A DNA stretch of 64,000 nt, from contig JAHDVF020000980.1 of the NCBI GenBank assembly GCA_022606425.2, positions 620,001 through 684,000 of the forward strand, read 5' to 3'. The first letter of the stretch is position 1, and each line of letters begins with the position of its first letter. The notes under the pieces were generated by a model. It ran no database searches. It was not told the origin of the DNA and saw only the letters and a list, made by a program, of their open reading frames with translations. Shown here in pieces: positions 56,701-64,000 of this stretch. Position numbers and translations under genes: made by a program. Source of the stretch: Lepidostoma basale (taxonomy: Eukaryota > Arthropoda > Insecta > Trichoptera > Lepidostomatidae).

Positions 56701-59700
56701 ACGGCTTCGAATTAAGCAATGGTTAATCTTCTATGTTCATACTATTTTTCTATTTCTAGAGTTTTTTCCTTAACTGCGAATCTAGTCGGCAATTAAAATA
56801 ACCGCATAGTGGTGAAAAACAAAGTGCAATGTTTTTATTTCTATTTTATTTTAAATAGTAATAATAATAAAAATATTAAAATGTCTTATCACAAAGTGAA
56901 TAATTCATACGAATATAGATGCCTGTATTCGATAGATGCCTTAAACATTTATGCTGTTTGTAATGTCTCTTGAGTAAATAAACTGAATTGATTTGATTTG
57001 AATTCTTGAAATGCCGACTACTAACTATGCATACCGAGATTAATGTATATATAAACGAACAATCCCAGCACTCTCTTGCTTTTCAATAGATTTCCGACTG
57101 GCGAGCGCTAACAAGCTTCGTTCGTCTTTCTCTCTAATTTCCCCTTTCATTTGTTCCATTTTAAACGTTTAATTAAAAACGCCGCCGAGCGGAAATGATA
57201 GGTTATTATCATATCGGATGGCTCGTTCTCAGCTCCCTTAAACTTTGTTGAAAAATCCCAGCGTCGAGAAGGGGGTGGCCGGAGGAGAAACTGTGGGTAC
57301 ATGTCAAACTTGAATTTCGAATGTCTGAAATAAGATAACTTCAAATATTTTAATAGAGTATACGAGTATATGATTATACTTAGGAAATTGAAAAACTTTG
57401 TTTAATCCTCTATTTAATAAAAAAAAAAAAAAAACACGACATGTTCCCATTCCCAATCAAATACAAATTAATCATTTATTAATTTCTATATAAATTATGT
57501 CTTTTCAAATGTATGTTTTTTTATATATTTTTTATATTATCATCGCGTTTTATTATTATTTAATATTATTTATTAGTTTTTACTGTTAAAGCCGTACCAC
57601 ACTGTTTATGTTTGACAAGCTCTCCACATCGGTCTCCACCGGCGGTTTAAAACTGTGTAGACACTTGTTTGAAACCAAAGTTCGTTTGACCTTCAACAAA
57701 CTTTGTGGACGGACGCGCATAGTATGCGTGTAGATCCACCGTTTAAACACGCATTCCACATGTGGAGAGCTTGTTTACAACAGTATGTGGACGCTACACC
57801 AACCGTGAGCTCCACAGCTCTCCGCCAAGGTCACCCCCGTGGAGAGCTTGTTTCAAACAGTGTGGCACGGCCTTTAAAATATAAGTGTAAGTACCTACTT
57901 GTTACAAATAGTACAGGTTAATTTTTAAATTTGAATTATTATATCGAATTTTAAATGCGTTTTTTATTAGTATTTCTTTGTTTAGTTTTTATTATATTTT
58001 TACATCTGAAGATGGAGGTATCCTCCGAAAAATGTCGTGTTTTTTAATATTTTTTTTATTAAAAAGTGGATTAAACAAAGTTTTTACAATTTCCTAAGTA
58101 TAATACTATGGAATTCCACAGTGTTAATGCCTTAGCGTTCAATACGTTGAGTATATATGAAAATGCATTTTCTTCTTCCTATTTCTTCGTTTCCTGATTA
58201 CTGAGGATCATTGTCTATGGAGACGTCCGTGGCTTAAACAAAACATCTCCAACCCTCTCTGTTCTGGTCAGCCTGCAACACCAAGTAGAGGTTTCCCTTT
58301 AGTCATCTCCTTAATCTGGTTACACCATCGCGCAGGAGAACTGCCTCTACTTCTTTTGTCTGGAACACTTCATGTGAGCTTTTATCCGGGTTACCCAGCT
58401 CTTTCCTAGTAGAAACTCAATACTCTCAGACTGCATATTACATATACTCTTCCATTTTGAGTTCATTTGGCTACGGGGTTTCATTGTCCAAGTTTCGTCA
58501 ACGTAAAGAAGTTATTTATTGTAGGGTATTGCTACATACAGTGATTGTTAATACAAGTGCAAATTAACAAACGTACAGTTAAATAAAGACATAGAAGATT
58601 ACCCGCAGCCTACCCGTAGCTGTTATAGGCCGCAGTGAATAGAAACAATCTCTAGGCTCGCCCCCCATCCACGCAGGACTTACATTAGCTGGAGCATGCG
58701 CCATTCCAGAAAAAAAAACAGCAAAAAAGTGTCTAGGCCACATTTAATCCAGTTTAATTTCAATCCACTTCTATGTCCCAATCTAACACAAAGCAAAATA
58801 TGGTACATGATTTTATGGCCTATTATGAAATTGCGACAACTCTTGAAGAGTTTTAGCCTCCTTGATGATTTTTCGCCAAGCTCCTCGATCCTGCGCCTTT
58901 TGCTCCCAGCAGTCCGATTCGCCCAACTTAGCCAGATCAGCCGGAACATTGTCCATTAGGCGCTGTCTAGGTCTTCCTAGAGGTCTTACTCCAGTCGGTC
59001 TAGACGCGTACAGGGTTTTGATTTCTCTGGTAGTAAGTTGTACTAGTTGGATAGTATGTCCGATCATGCCATGTTTTCCTCGGTCTACCTCGACTCCGTA
59101 CTCCATTTACATTATTAACGTATACTTTCTTAACCGTTCTTTCTCCATCCACGCGCTCTATATGTCCGAATCAACAGCGATCCTTTCATAATTTTGTTCA
59201 TAATACCTTATTTCGCTCTACGTTCCTTTCTTATTTGAGATTCTGTCGTATATCGTTCTATACACATTCGTCTTAGGGACCTCATCTCTACCACATTTAT
59301 TCTGCTCTCATTCATCTTCTGCCAGTTCCATGCTTCGCTTCTATACATTAGGGATGGGACCAGAACTCAGAAATTATTTTGAATAGATTATTTTTACTCG
59401 TATTATATAATAAAAGACAGGTATATTATTACTATCGTATGATGATGATTAATGATTATATTTTCTTATGTATTGATAAAAGAATTTTTATTATGAGAAT
59501 GTAACAAATTTAGATTTATTACCCCATACCGACTGAAATTGCTCGATTACGGTTCATATTGTTATATAACGTCGCACTATGGGGCATAGTCGAGGTAAGG
59601 CCCTCTGTCGCATCAGGGCTCATTTATCATTGTTCTGGTTGTCATTTTAATACCGTTAGGAAAATTAGCGTCGCATTCCGGACGCCATTTTATTAATATC

Positions 59701-62700
59701 CTTCACCAGTGGCGGCACTCTGGATTATAAAAAAAACAAATGCTAAATATGTTTGAAAAAATAAACAATTTTGAAATTTTATAAATTAAAAAAGTCTTCA
59801 AAAATAATAAAAATATAATAAATAACCAATTAAATAAAATTCCCATGCTCGATGTGTTCCCGTTACATCTCCCCTCTCCTCAATCCTAATTATACCCCTC
59901 CCACTCGATATGTTCCCGTTACAGCAACCCTCTCCTCAATCCTAATTATATATTTGGCGTCTTATAAAAAATAAGACGCCGAACCAAAGTTGCCGACATC
60001 ATGGATCGTACAGCTAAATTAAAGTGGCAATAGGTTGGACATAAAGCAAGACAGGGCAATACCCGATGGACATCCAGAATACTTCAGTGGAGGCCTTGAA
60101 CAAAACAAAGGAGTGTCGGGAGGCCACCTAATGATTGACTGACAATATTGCCCAAATAGCTAGAATGACTTAGAATGTGGAAGGGACAAAACAGGGACGA
60201 GTGGAAGAAAATGGAAGAGGCCTATATACAACAGTGGAGAGAAGAAGGCTGAAGAAGAAGAAAAATAATTCTAAATTATTTTTGTTTGAATAAATATAGT
60301 TACACTTTGTGTAACAACACTTTTTTTATTTTTATTGAACTCAGACATATTTCAGTTACAAGTAACCTTTATCAATGTATACAATTTTAACAGTCCAACC
60401 AGTCTTACCAATTAAATTTAAATTCAATTCCCATGCTCGATATGTTCCCGTTACATCTCCCATCTCCTCAATGCTAATTATACCCCTTCCACTCGATATG
60501 TTCCCGCTACATCACCCCTCTCCTCACTCCTAATTATACCCCTTTCTCTTTTATACATAACTCGATCTCCATTTAGTATATGAGTGACCGCTCTGTTTTA
60601 ATTGATTGTTAAAATTGTATACATTGATAAAGGTTAATTGTAACCGAAACATGTCTAAGTTCAGTGAAAATAAAAAACTGTTTTAATACAAAGTATAATT
60701 ATATATATTCAAATATTAATCCATAACACAAAGTGAAGACGAACATGGAAGCTGAATATTTTAGTTTATTTCCACGACTGAAATAGTAAACCAGTAACTA
60801 ACTTCAGAGTAAGCAGTAGACATAGACCCTAGCTGCTAAGTTCACCTGAAGAAATTAAGCCACTTGCGGTCGTGCCATTTGCGGTCAGAACAATTATCGT
60901 TCTACTTGTGGTCAATCGATATTATTTAAATAAAATAATGTTAGGAGTCAAGACACTAAAAGATCGCGTGAGGAACACCAGAATAAGAGAGATGTGTGAG
61001 GTTGAGGATATTATAAGATAAAGCAGACAGCTAAAAAAACACTGGTACGGTCATGTTCAAAGAACGGACACCACCGGACTCCCCTATATTGCATCAGTCT
61101 CATGGGACTCTTCCTCGTGGAAGACCTCCTAAAAGATGGAAGGACAGCTGGGAATCTATCTCACAGGAGGAGCAATACTCTGGAGAACAGAAATATCGGA
61201 ATAACCTGCTGGATGCAGTATGCACTAGACAGAGTGGCGTGGAAGCGAATGGAAGAAGCTTTTGTCCAGAAGAGGACGGGAATAGACTGAATAAATATGC
61301 TTAATCCGGATGTCATCAAGAAAGATTACGAGAATATTTTGAATACAGGAGAGCGAGTGAGGAATACTAAGATTTTCTCCGAGAACGATTCTGTAACATT
61401 TTGAATATTTTTCTGATTATTGTTGTATAACGGTAGAGTAGAAAACAAATGAAGAACATTTTAGTGTTGTTAATTGTGGATTTTTTAACGTTTGTGAAAA
61501 ATGTTATTCACGTTAAAAGTTTAAACTTATTAACTGATAACGATTTCATAGTGAACCAAGTTTTTAAAGGGGTAGAAAATCTTTACTTCCGAGTATATTT
61601 TACTGGTTCCAACTAGTATACTATTATAAGTATTATACAGTCATAGATGAACATTTGACGCTTGCTTTTTCCTGACACGTGCTAGTCGGGATAAGCAATC
61701 AATGCCGTATTCACGTGTCCCCTAACAAAGTACATTCAGCATTCAAAGGTACCGTTCCTAGGGATGATTTACAAATCTAATTAATATCCTGATTAGATCT
61801 CGCGTTGAGACGTACTCGTACTCGTACGAATAATTAGTTTGGATAATTTATTACGTCACGTAATGTTGAAATCATAATATCACGAAATGTGCTCAAATAC
61901 AAAAATAAACCTAATGAACTTTATTATCATGGCGTCTTTCCAAAGGGGTACGCAAAAATTATGGACCGCCATAGCATATGCATGGGCATTGTAAAATTTT
62001 AGATATGTCAAATATTTGATAATGCAGATTACGGCAAAGTTTTTGGTATAATATATTATATTTTACCTGTTATCAATACGCGCTTAACGCCTGTAGTATA
62101 CTGCAGCGAAAGCGAAGTGGAAGCGAAACTATAGCGAATAGCGAAACTCTGTATACCATTGCACACAGCGCGCGGAACGAAAGCGAACCGAATCCAGTTC
62201 GCCTGAGGTCCGCAAAAGTTTGTACGTGTCGAAAGATTTTCGCAGTTTCGATCTCGTTGAAAATGTATTAAACTGAACATTATATTTTATCTGTCCCAGA
62301 GTCACCGTTTTATTTTTAATTTATAATCAATACTTGGTATCTGTGTAACACAAATTGTTACCTCAGAAATGCAATCTGCTTTTTTACATTATAAATTTAA
62401 CGTGTCAGTGTATAGCTGTCAATCGTCAAAAATAGGGTAAATTCGGTTGGCATCCGCTCTACCATTCACATAGGTCAGTCATTCCCAAACTACAAATATA
62501 ATATTAATTGACTTCCTGCAAATGTAATAATCCATCTAACAGATAGAATACTTCTAGGTTCTTACGTAGTACTTTCTTATAATAGACATAAATTCCCTAT
62601 TTATGTATAGTAAACTGTTATTTTCTTAGAAAACTATATCAAGGTGAATAGCTCGGTGCCAGCTTCAAAAACAGATAGTTTATGAATTAAAAAAATGCAA

Positions 62701-63174
62701 TATTGTGAAAGCATGGGGTCTTCACAAAACAGTGAATTTTCAAGCGGTTTACGGGACAAAAAAAATTGGGAACCTATGACATATGGGTACTACGCGAAAA
62801 TGAAAGGTTCCGCTTTCGTTACGCTTCCGCGTCTTTATGTCCTAGAGGCGTAAAACTCTAACTTTGTTTATTATATTTTTTGAGAAAATAATCTGATGTA
62901 ATTGATTGATTAATTTTATTGAATATAGAGTTTAACAAGAGAGAAAAATAATAAAAATGGATTATGTAAATTAATTTACTTGTTTCTTTTTTATTCACAG
63001 AAACGTTCGAAGGCCTCAGTCCCCGGAAATAAGGGGGTGAGTTACGCCCGCCTGCCGTCCCAGGAGGAGCCACAAGGGATGGCCATGGATAAGAACGCCC
63101 TCGTCTCCTCAGAAACCTTGGACCCAGAAGGGTTCAGTGATGACGAAGAAACCACCCTCGTCACCAGGACATAG
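33810..63174 (+). CDS. Fur2: Furin-like protease 2 (proprotein convertase), 3' part of gene, 14 exons
   Basis: Type I membrane subtilisin-like endoprotease of the secretory pathway that cleaves precursors after paired basic residues. Exons: 33810-33969, 38316-38619, 40564-41727, 42600-42787, 43752-43908, 44931-45086, 45739-45854, 47090-47252, 48603-48773, 49963-50105, 51698-51893, 54022-54155, 55574-55800, 63001-63174. The joined length is 3,453 nt, and all splice phases match. Visible in order: S8 catalytic domain with His (KHGTRCAGE), oxyanion Asn (WASGNGG) and Ser ([13 protein letters not shown]); P domain; about nine exons of furin-like Cys-rich repeats; Ala/Pro linker; transmembrane helix; acidic cytoplasmic tail. 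The long Cys-rich region separates Fur2 from Fur1 and PC2. Signal peptide, prodomain and the catalytic Asp exon are not seen and probably lie upstream of the window. Introns are full of repeats but the coding sequence is intact. Confidence 0.95.
34090..34545 (+). repeat. ~430-bp repeat copy
   Basis: Full-length copy in the first Fur2 intron of the window. Confidence 0.82.
34600..34990. repeat. Two hammerhead-like hairpin tails
   Basis: Minus: CCGAGGA-A-CTTG..CAAG-C-GAAAC-TA-GTC (34620-34690). Plus: AGATGATGTTAATA..TAGCGAAACAGCTGTC (34823-34862). Confidence 0.55.
35390..35835 (+). mobile_element. TTAG-tail LINE 3' end, open frame
   Basis: A 131-codon open frame: [67 protein letters not shown], then TTAGTTAGTTAG. 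One of the youngest copies. Confidence 0.9.
36300..36355 (+). repeat. GAAACATGTC hairpin tail fragment
   Basis: AACGCCCGCAAAGCGAAACA followed by TGTCATTCCC. Confidence 0.5.
36370..36590 (-). mobile_element. LINE 3' fragment
   Basis: [45 protein letters not shown]; a recurrent LINE C-terminal pattern. Confidence 0.7.
36600..37260 (-). mobile_element. Jockey/CR1-like reverse transcriptase C-terminus
   Basis: [67 protein letters not shown], then degenerate sequence. Confidence 0.8.
37330..37762 (-). repeat. ~430-bp repeat copy
   Basis: Full-length minus copy, closely similar to 34090-34545. Confidence 0.82.
37765..38215 (-). mobile_element. LINE 3' part, RTE-like
   Basis: [55 protein letters not shown]. 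The long plus-strand frames here are its shadows. Confidence 0.8.
38316..38619 (+). CDS. Fur2: Fur2 exon: S8 domain, oxyanion-hole Asn
   Basis: Phase 1 acceptor (TTTTTCCAG), phase 2 donor (GTAAGC). Encodes [36 protein letters not shown] and [19 protein letters not shown]. These contain the substrate-pocket and Ca2+-site blocks and the oxyanion Asn of the proprotein convertases. Confidence 0.96.
38655..38740 (-). mobile_element. LINE scrap with AACAAC tail
   Basis: AACAACAACAACAAACCATG and the reversed terminal codons, a TTG-tail variant of the TTAG family. Confidence 0.5.
38745..38835 (+). repeat. TAA/CAA microsatellite
   Basis: A run of AAT and AAC triplets in a Fur2 intron, between LINE fragments. 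Confidence 0.9.
38860..39415 (+). mobile_element. TTAG-family LINE (GTTGTT-tail variant) with YGDD box
   Basis: A frame-shifted [18 protein letters not shown] box near 38920-38965, then [20 protein letters not shown] and [20 protein letters not shown] deletion jumps to the terminal codons and GTTGTTGTTGTT. Confidence 0.85.
39420..40310. other. Fur2 intron sequence
   Basis: No LINE or gene match recognised. Short open frames without family features. Confidence 0.4.
40320..40545. mobile_element. TTAG-family LINE fragments in opposite orientation
   Basis: A plus-strand [14 protein letters not shown] segment meets a minus-strand [18 protein letters not shown] segment near 40435, forming an inverted pair that ends 20 bp before a Fur2 acceptor. 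Confidence 0.65.
40564..41727 (+). CDS. Fur2: Fur2 exon: catalytic Ser, P domain, start of Cys-rich region
   Basis: The largest exon (1,164 nt), phase 2 to phase 2. It opens with [20 protein letters not shown] and contains [14 protein letters not shown] with the nucleophilic Ser. [17 protein letters not shown] closes the catalytic domain. The P-domain barrel follows ([48 protein letters not shown]). The last residues ([18 protein letters not shown]) begin the Cys-rich region. Confidence 0.97.
41915..42215 (-). mobile_element. LINE 3' fragment
   Basis: Minus strand gives [34 protein letters not shown] and frame remnants ending SSNRE; typical intron debris. Confidence 0.6.
42600..42787 (+). 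CDS. Fur2: Fur2 exon: furin-like Cys-rich repeats
   Basis: TTTATTTAG acceptor, GTAAGT donor in phase 1. Reads [35 protein letters not shown] and [11 protein letters not shown], the regular CxxC spacing of furin-like repeats. Confidence 0.95.
42850..43000 (-). mobile_element. LINE reverse transcriptase fragment
   Basis: Minus strand reads [17 protein letters not shown], the reverse transcriptase motif that precedes the YxDD box. Confidence 0.75.
43210..43690 (-). mobile_element. LINE 3' end (GAAGAAG-tail family)
   Basis: [52 protein letters not shown] frame, [10 protein letters not shown] end near 43230. Confidence 0.8.
43752..43908 (+). CDS. Fur2: Fur2 exon: furin-like Cys-rich repeat
   Basis: Phase 1 to phase 2. 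Encodes [32 protein letters not shown] and [13 protein letters not shown]. Joins its neighbours at the same place in the repeat as several later exons, as expected from exon duplication. Confidence 0.95.
44215..44390. repeat. Inverted pair of hammerhead-like tails
   Basis: Minus and plus modules of the GAAGG family face each other around GTTTATATCG. The plus copy reads CCGATGATGAAGG..TTCGAAACATATC. Confidence 0.65.
44931..45086 (+). CDS. Fur2: Fur2 exon: furin-like Cys-rich repeat
   Basis: Acceptor TTGATCCGTAG, donor GTGAGT in phase 2. Encodes [32 protein letters not shown] and [17 protein letters not shown]. Confidence 0.95.
45455..45735. other. AT-rich Fur2 intron
   Basis: AT-rich intron. 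A short TTAG-family scrap lies just before it (about 45365-45425). Confidence 0.4.
45739..45854 (+). CDS. Fur2: Fur2 exon: short Cys-rich exon
   Basis: TATTCACAG acceptor, GTAAGA donor in phase 1. Encodes [28 protein letters not shown] and [10 protein letters not shown]. Shorter than its neighbours (116 nt). Confidence 0.93.
45860..46850. other. Fur2 intron, mostly unassigned
   Basis: AT-rich, with a fragment of the GAAACATG hairpin family near 46675-46790. Confidence 0.4.
46855..47015. repeat. Inverted pair of hairpin tails (GCCAG family)
   Basis: Opposed arms CGATATTTTTTTTTACTA and TAAAAAAACATCGTTTTG around the CCAGG..CTGG core. Confidence 0.6.
47090..47252 (+). CDS. Fur2: Fur2 exon: furin-like Cys-rich repeat
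   Basis: CTTCCCCAG acceptor. Encodes [36 protein letters not shown] and [13 protein letters not shown]. The donor is GTAATA (phase 2), less canonical than the others. An antisense LINE copy begins a few bases after it. Confidence 0.93.
47257..47746 (-). mobile_element. TTAG-tail LINE 3' end, open frame
   Basis: A 152-codon frame: [65 protein letters not shown]. The TTAG tail abuts a Fur2 donor site at 47253. Confidence 0.9.
47950..48360 (-). mobile_element. LINE 3' end and unassigned repeat
   Basis: The left part encodes [16 protein letters not shown] (GAAGAAG family). The rest is moderately GC-rich sequence I do not recognise. Confidence 0.5.
48603..48773 (+). CDS. Fur2: Fur2 exon: furin-like Cys-rich repeat
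   Basis: TTTTTTAG acceptor, GTGAGT donor in phase 2. Encodes [31 protein letters not shown] and [17 protein letters not shown]-rich against AT-rich introns. Confidence 0.94.
48780..49485. other. AT-rich Fur2 intron
   Basis: No gene. Weak trace of the AACATATCATTCCCATAAAA family near 49350. Confidence 0.4.
49490..49941 (+). repeat. ~54-bp intronic minisatellite
   Basis: About eight to nine units of TGAGTATTAATTTGACCCCG followed by TAAGTCGAGGGTTAATCAC and a T-rich run, some units shortened. It fills the 3' end of a Fur2 intron up to about 20 bp before the acceptor. Confidence 0.9.
49963..50105 (+). CDS. Fur2: Fur2 exon: furin-like Cys-rich repeat
   Basis: Acceptor TTGTCGTCGCAG, donor GTGAGT in phase 1. 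Encodes [36 protein letters not shown] and [11 protein letters not shown]. Its acceptor lies about 20 bp past an intronic minisatellite. Confidence 0.93.
50325..50490. repeat. Near-perfect palindrome with hammerhead-like core
   Basis: Two opposed copies of CCTGACGAAGCTCGTTACAG then GTGAAACCGGTTGGCACTCC and CTGACTCAAAATAAA. CTGACGA at 50415-50421 and GAAA at 50437-50440. Confidence 0.8.
50770..51130 (+). mobile_element. LINE 3' part (GAAGAAG-tail family)
   Basis: [53 protein letters not shown]. Confidence 0.75.
51160..51650 (+). mobile_element. LINE 3' fragments (GRPPKRW and NVGG families)
   Basis: [24 protein letters not shown] sequence, [30 protein letters not shown] with a GAAGAAGAAGAAG tail, followed by a short NVGG-type end. 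Confidence 0.7.
51698..51893 (+). CDS. Fur2: Fur2 exon: furin-like Cys-rich repeats
   Basis: TTTCGCAG acceptor, GTAAGA donor in phase 2. Encodes [35 protein letters not shown] and [16 protein letters not shown]. The start could be off by one base by my counting; the reading frame requires this position. Confidence 0.93.
52065..52590 (-). mobile_element. TTAG-family LINE 3' end (AACAAC tail)
   Basis: [80 protein letters not shown]. Plus-strand left end AACAACAACAATAACAAACC. Confidence 0.9.
53100..53425 (+). mobile_element. TTAG-tail LINE 3' end
   Basis: [37 protein letters not shown], then terminal codons and TTAGTTAGTTAGTTA. Preceded by an AAT microsatellite. Confidence 0.88.
53700..53915 (-). 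repeat. ~430-bp repeat copy, truncated
   Basis: Minus copy holding the half with GCGCTTAACCCAACCAATGA. Confidence 0.8.
54022..54155 (+). CDS. Fur2: Fur2 exon: last Cys pairs and Ala/Gly/Pro linker
   Basis: TTTCGCAG acceptor, GTGAGA donor in phase 1. Encodes [17 protein letters not shown], a low-complexity Ala/Gly/Pro stretch, then [10 protein letters not shown]. This is the end of the Cys-rich region. Confidence 0.92.
54355..54450 (-). repeat. GAAACATGTC hairpin repeat fragment
   Basis: Minus strand: GATAATGCGTTAGAAAGACG then AAACATGTCATCCC. Confidence 0.55.
54840..55535 (+). mobile_element. LINE 3' part (GAAGAAG-tail family)
   Basis: A partial duplicate, then [57 protein letters not shown], ending at the NVGGT-type tail 40 bp before the Fur2 transmembrane exon acceptor. 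Confidence 0.85.
55574..55800 (+). CDS. Fur2: Fur2 exon: juxtamembrane region and transmembrane helix
   Basis: Starts [13 protein letters not shown] and ends in a hydrophobic helix ([20 protein letters not shown]), followed at once by the donor CAG|GTTTGT in phase 0. The donor is weak. Read-through would stay open for 18 codons and stop near 55857. Confidence 0.93.
55880..56300 (+). mobile_element. Jockey/CR1-like LINE C-terminus with TTTGA tail
   Basis: [38 protein letters not shown], then four to five TTTGA units near 56264-56293. Confidence 0.7.
56440..57005 (+). mobile_element. Degenerate LINE with TTTGA tail and a hairpin tail
   Basis: An AQAWNSLP-like remnant near 56490, a hairpin-tail fragment at about 56760-56860, and a second TTTGATTTGA tail near 56990. 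Confidence 0.45.
57390..58100. repeat. Inverted repeat pair with hammerhead-like tail
   Basis: The outer arms match in inverse: AAAACTTTGTTTAATCC at 57395 and GGATTAAACAAAGTTTTTAC at 58071. The right end contains CTGAAGA-T-GGAGG..CCTCC-GAAA and GTC (58006-58036). Confidence 0.65.
57588..57878. mobile_element. TIR element (MITE) inside the inverted repeat
   Basis: Left end AAGCCGTACCACACTGTTTA; right end inverted reads AAAGGCCGTGCCACACTGTT. Both continue into CAAGCTCTCCAC. No open frame of note. Confidence 0.75.
58190..58520 (-). mobile_element. LINE 3' fragment
   Basis: Minus strand encodes [18 protein letters not shown] and [14 protein letters not shown]. Confidence 0.6.
58813..59050 (-). 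mobile_element. LINE 3' end (LYASRPT family)
   Basis: [53 protein letters not shown]. Confidence 0.8.
59051..59370 (-). mobile_element. TTAG-family LINE fragment
   Basis: Reverse of the family from [11 protein letters not shown] to [13 protein letters not shown], frame broken. Fused to the 58813 fragment. Confidence 0.7.
59830..60680. repeat. Duplicated ~130-bp segments with TTGATAAAGG tails
   Basis: CCATGCTCGATRTGTTCCCG segments recur at 59847 and 60429, each with internal repetition. Opposed tails with GGTTA..TAACC-GAAACATGTC lie at 60340-60400 and 60624-60655. The LINE fragment at 59990 sits between the repeats. Confidence 0.6.
59990..60265 (+). mobile_element. LINE 3' end
   Basis: [49 protein letters not shown], then GAAGAAGAA. 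Confidence 0.75.
60940..61315 (+). mobile_element. LINE 3' end (GRPPKRW family)
   Basis: [69 protein letters not shown]. Confidence 0.75.
61320..62080. other. Unassigned intron sequence
   Basis: Part of the last Fur2 intron. A TTAG-family scrap (GGCGTCTTTCCAAAGGGGTA) near 61930, otherwise nothing recognised. Confidence 0.4.
62085..62250. repeat. GCGAAAGCG palindromic repeat, partial
   Basis: GCGAAAGCGAAGTGGAAGCG, then TAGCGAATAGCGAAACTC. Inverse of the copy at 63482. Confidence 0.7.
62255..62990. other. Unassigned intron sequence before last Fur2 exon
   Basis: AT-rich. A short GCGTTTTCGCTT-type scrap near 62800-62840 relates to the 62085 repeat. Confidence 0.4.
63001..63174 (+). CDS. Fur2: Fur2 terminal exon: cytoplasmic tail
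   Basis: TTATTCACAG acceptor in phase 0, then [20 protein letters not shown] and, at the C-terminus, [15 protein letters not shown] followed by TAG. YARL fits the YxxΦ sorting signal, and SDDEE is an acidic cluster with a casein-kinase-2-type Ser. Furin tails use the same pair for trans-Golgi retrieval. Separated from the helix exon by a 7.2-kb intron. Confidence 0.93.
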   Translation, partial: KRSKASVPGNKGVSYARLPSQEEPQGMAMDKNALVSSETLDPEGFSDDEETTLVTRT

Positions 63175-63424
63175 CGCCATGTGACGAGTGTAGATAGTTA
63201 ATTAATTCACGAACCAATTCATGTCTCTGAAATGTTTCATATTCGACGAGCGACATCTGTTGACTAGGATAAAGAAATGAAAGTTTTTTATACTTAAAAT
63301 GGGTGCGGCAATTCGTTTGTGACGTCTATATATAATTCAATGTAAATGTGATTTTAAAATCCGTTTTTCTTTAGTTCAAATGCGTTTTACGTTGGTTTAA
63401 CTATGTTCTCACTGTGGAATCGAA

Positions 63425-63430
63425 AATAAA
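63425..63430 (+). terminator. Polyadenylation signal of Fur2
   Basis: AATAAA about 250 bp after the Fur2 stop codon, before a palindromic repeat starting near 63482. It is the first canonical hexamer in the 3' flank. Confidence 0.6.
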
Positions 63431-63481
63431 TATATACGTTACGCTTAAGAGTATAAAATCTGAGTTAATTGAAAAAATTTC

Positions 63482-63677
63482 AGCGAAAGCGAAGCGGATG
63501 CGAAAGTCTTTATATCATATTTTTGAGAAAATCTGTCGACACGTACGAACTTGTTGCGGACGTAAGGCGAACTGAATTCGTTCCGCGTGCTGTCTGCAAT
63601 AAATCATTTAAAAACACGATATGCAGAGTTTCGCTATTCGCTATAGTTTCGCATCCGCTTCGCTTTCGCTTCAGTGT
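63482..63677. mobile_element. ~196-bp TIR element (GCGAAAGCG family)
   Basis: Ends AGCGAAAGCGAAGCGGATGC and its inverse GCATCCGCTTCGCTTTCGCT. No coding capacity. In the Fur2 3' flank. Confidence 0.75.
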
Positions 63678-63679
63678 GA

Positions 63680-64000
63680 TACAATCGTAAATTATATTAA
63701 AGAATGCTAATTAACATCAATTTATGGAGCTAGAAAAAATAGGAGCGCTTGAATAAAATTATTACTATAATGAACACAGTCTACATACGCAATGATATAG
63801 ATACATAAAGATCATTTTAGATCGAAAATAACAAAGAAATTGACCCTTATTTGTGGTGGCATAAATATTTGCCACCTTCCAATAAAGGGTTAAAAAAGTT
63901 ATAAAAACAAACACTTTTCTTTACTTAATATATTTTTCCTTTTTAATTTTATAAAATTTTACTTAATAATGGATTATTAACGTGAATAAAAATTATGTAT
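63680..64000. other. 3' flank of Fur2
   Basis: AT-rich sequence. No gene recognised to the window end. Confidence 0.4.

Noticed and set aside
58640..58800. CTAGGCCACATTTAAT-type repeat shared by 9240-9420, 54455-54570 and here as a SINE
   Set aside because: The similarity is short and patchy. I could not define ends or a promoter, so it is not listed as an element.

Overview
The window is AT-rich eukaryotic DNA with split genes, GT-AG introns, TATA boxes and AATAAA signals, crowded with 3'-truncated LINE copies, mariner-type elements and small palindromic repeats. The genes (a furin-2-type proprotein convertase and chymotrypsin-fold secreted proteases) and the repeats point to an insect, most likely a moth or butterfly. 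The order is an inference; no database was searched.

Minus strand, 5,372-33,003: three tandem chymotrypsin-fold genes, here called C, B and A in transcription order. They share one intron pattern (phases 1, 2, 0, 0; the fourth coding exon is exactly 147 bp in each). Gene B (14,790-22,768) is complete, with signal peptide, activation site and intact His-Asp-Ser triad (271 aa). Gene A (5,372-11,372; signal exon not found) has GDAGG where GDSGG is expected, so Ser195 is Ala. Gene C (26,526-33,003; 834 aa) has lost all three triad residues and carries a long N-terminal region of 22-residue Asn/Asp/His-rich repeats, plus a basic C-terminal tail. The cluster thus holds one probable enzyme and two probable pseudoproteases.

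Plus strand, 33,810-63,174: fourteen exons (3,453 nt, 1,150 codons plus stop, every phase joining) of a furin-like protease 2 gene. They encode the catalytic His, oxyanion Asn and catalytic Ser, the P domain, a long Cys-rich region, one transmembrane segment and a cytoplasmic tail with trans-Golgi sorting signals. Exons for the signal peptide, prodomain and catalytic Asp were not found. If they lie left of position 1, the protease cluster is nested, antisense, in a Fur2 intron longer than 33 kb.

Introns and spacers hold more than twenty 3'-end fragments of an RTE-like LINE with a TTAG-repeat tail, at least four other LINE families, a broken mariner, several TIR elements, a ~430-bp dispersed repeat in about a dozen copies, and many hairpin tails sharing a hammerhead-like module (YTGANRA, short stem, GAAAC..GTC, AATAAA). 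No tRNA, rRNA or CRISPR array was recognised.
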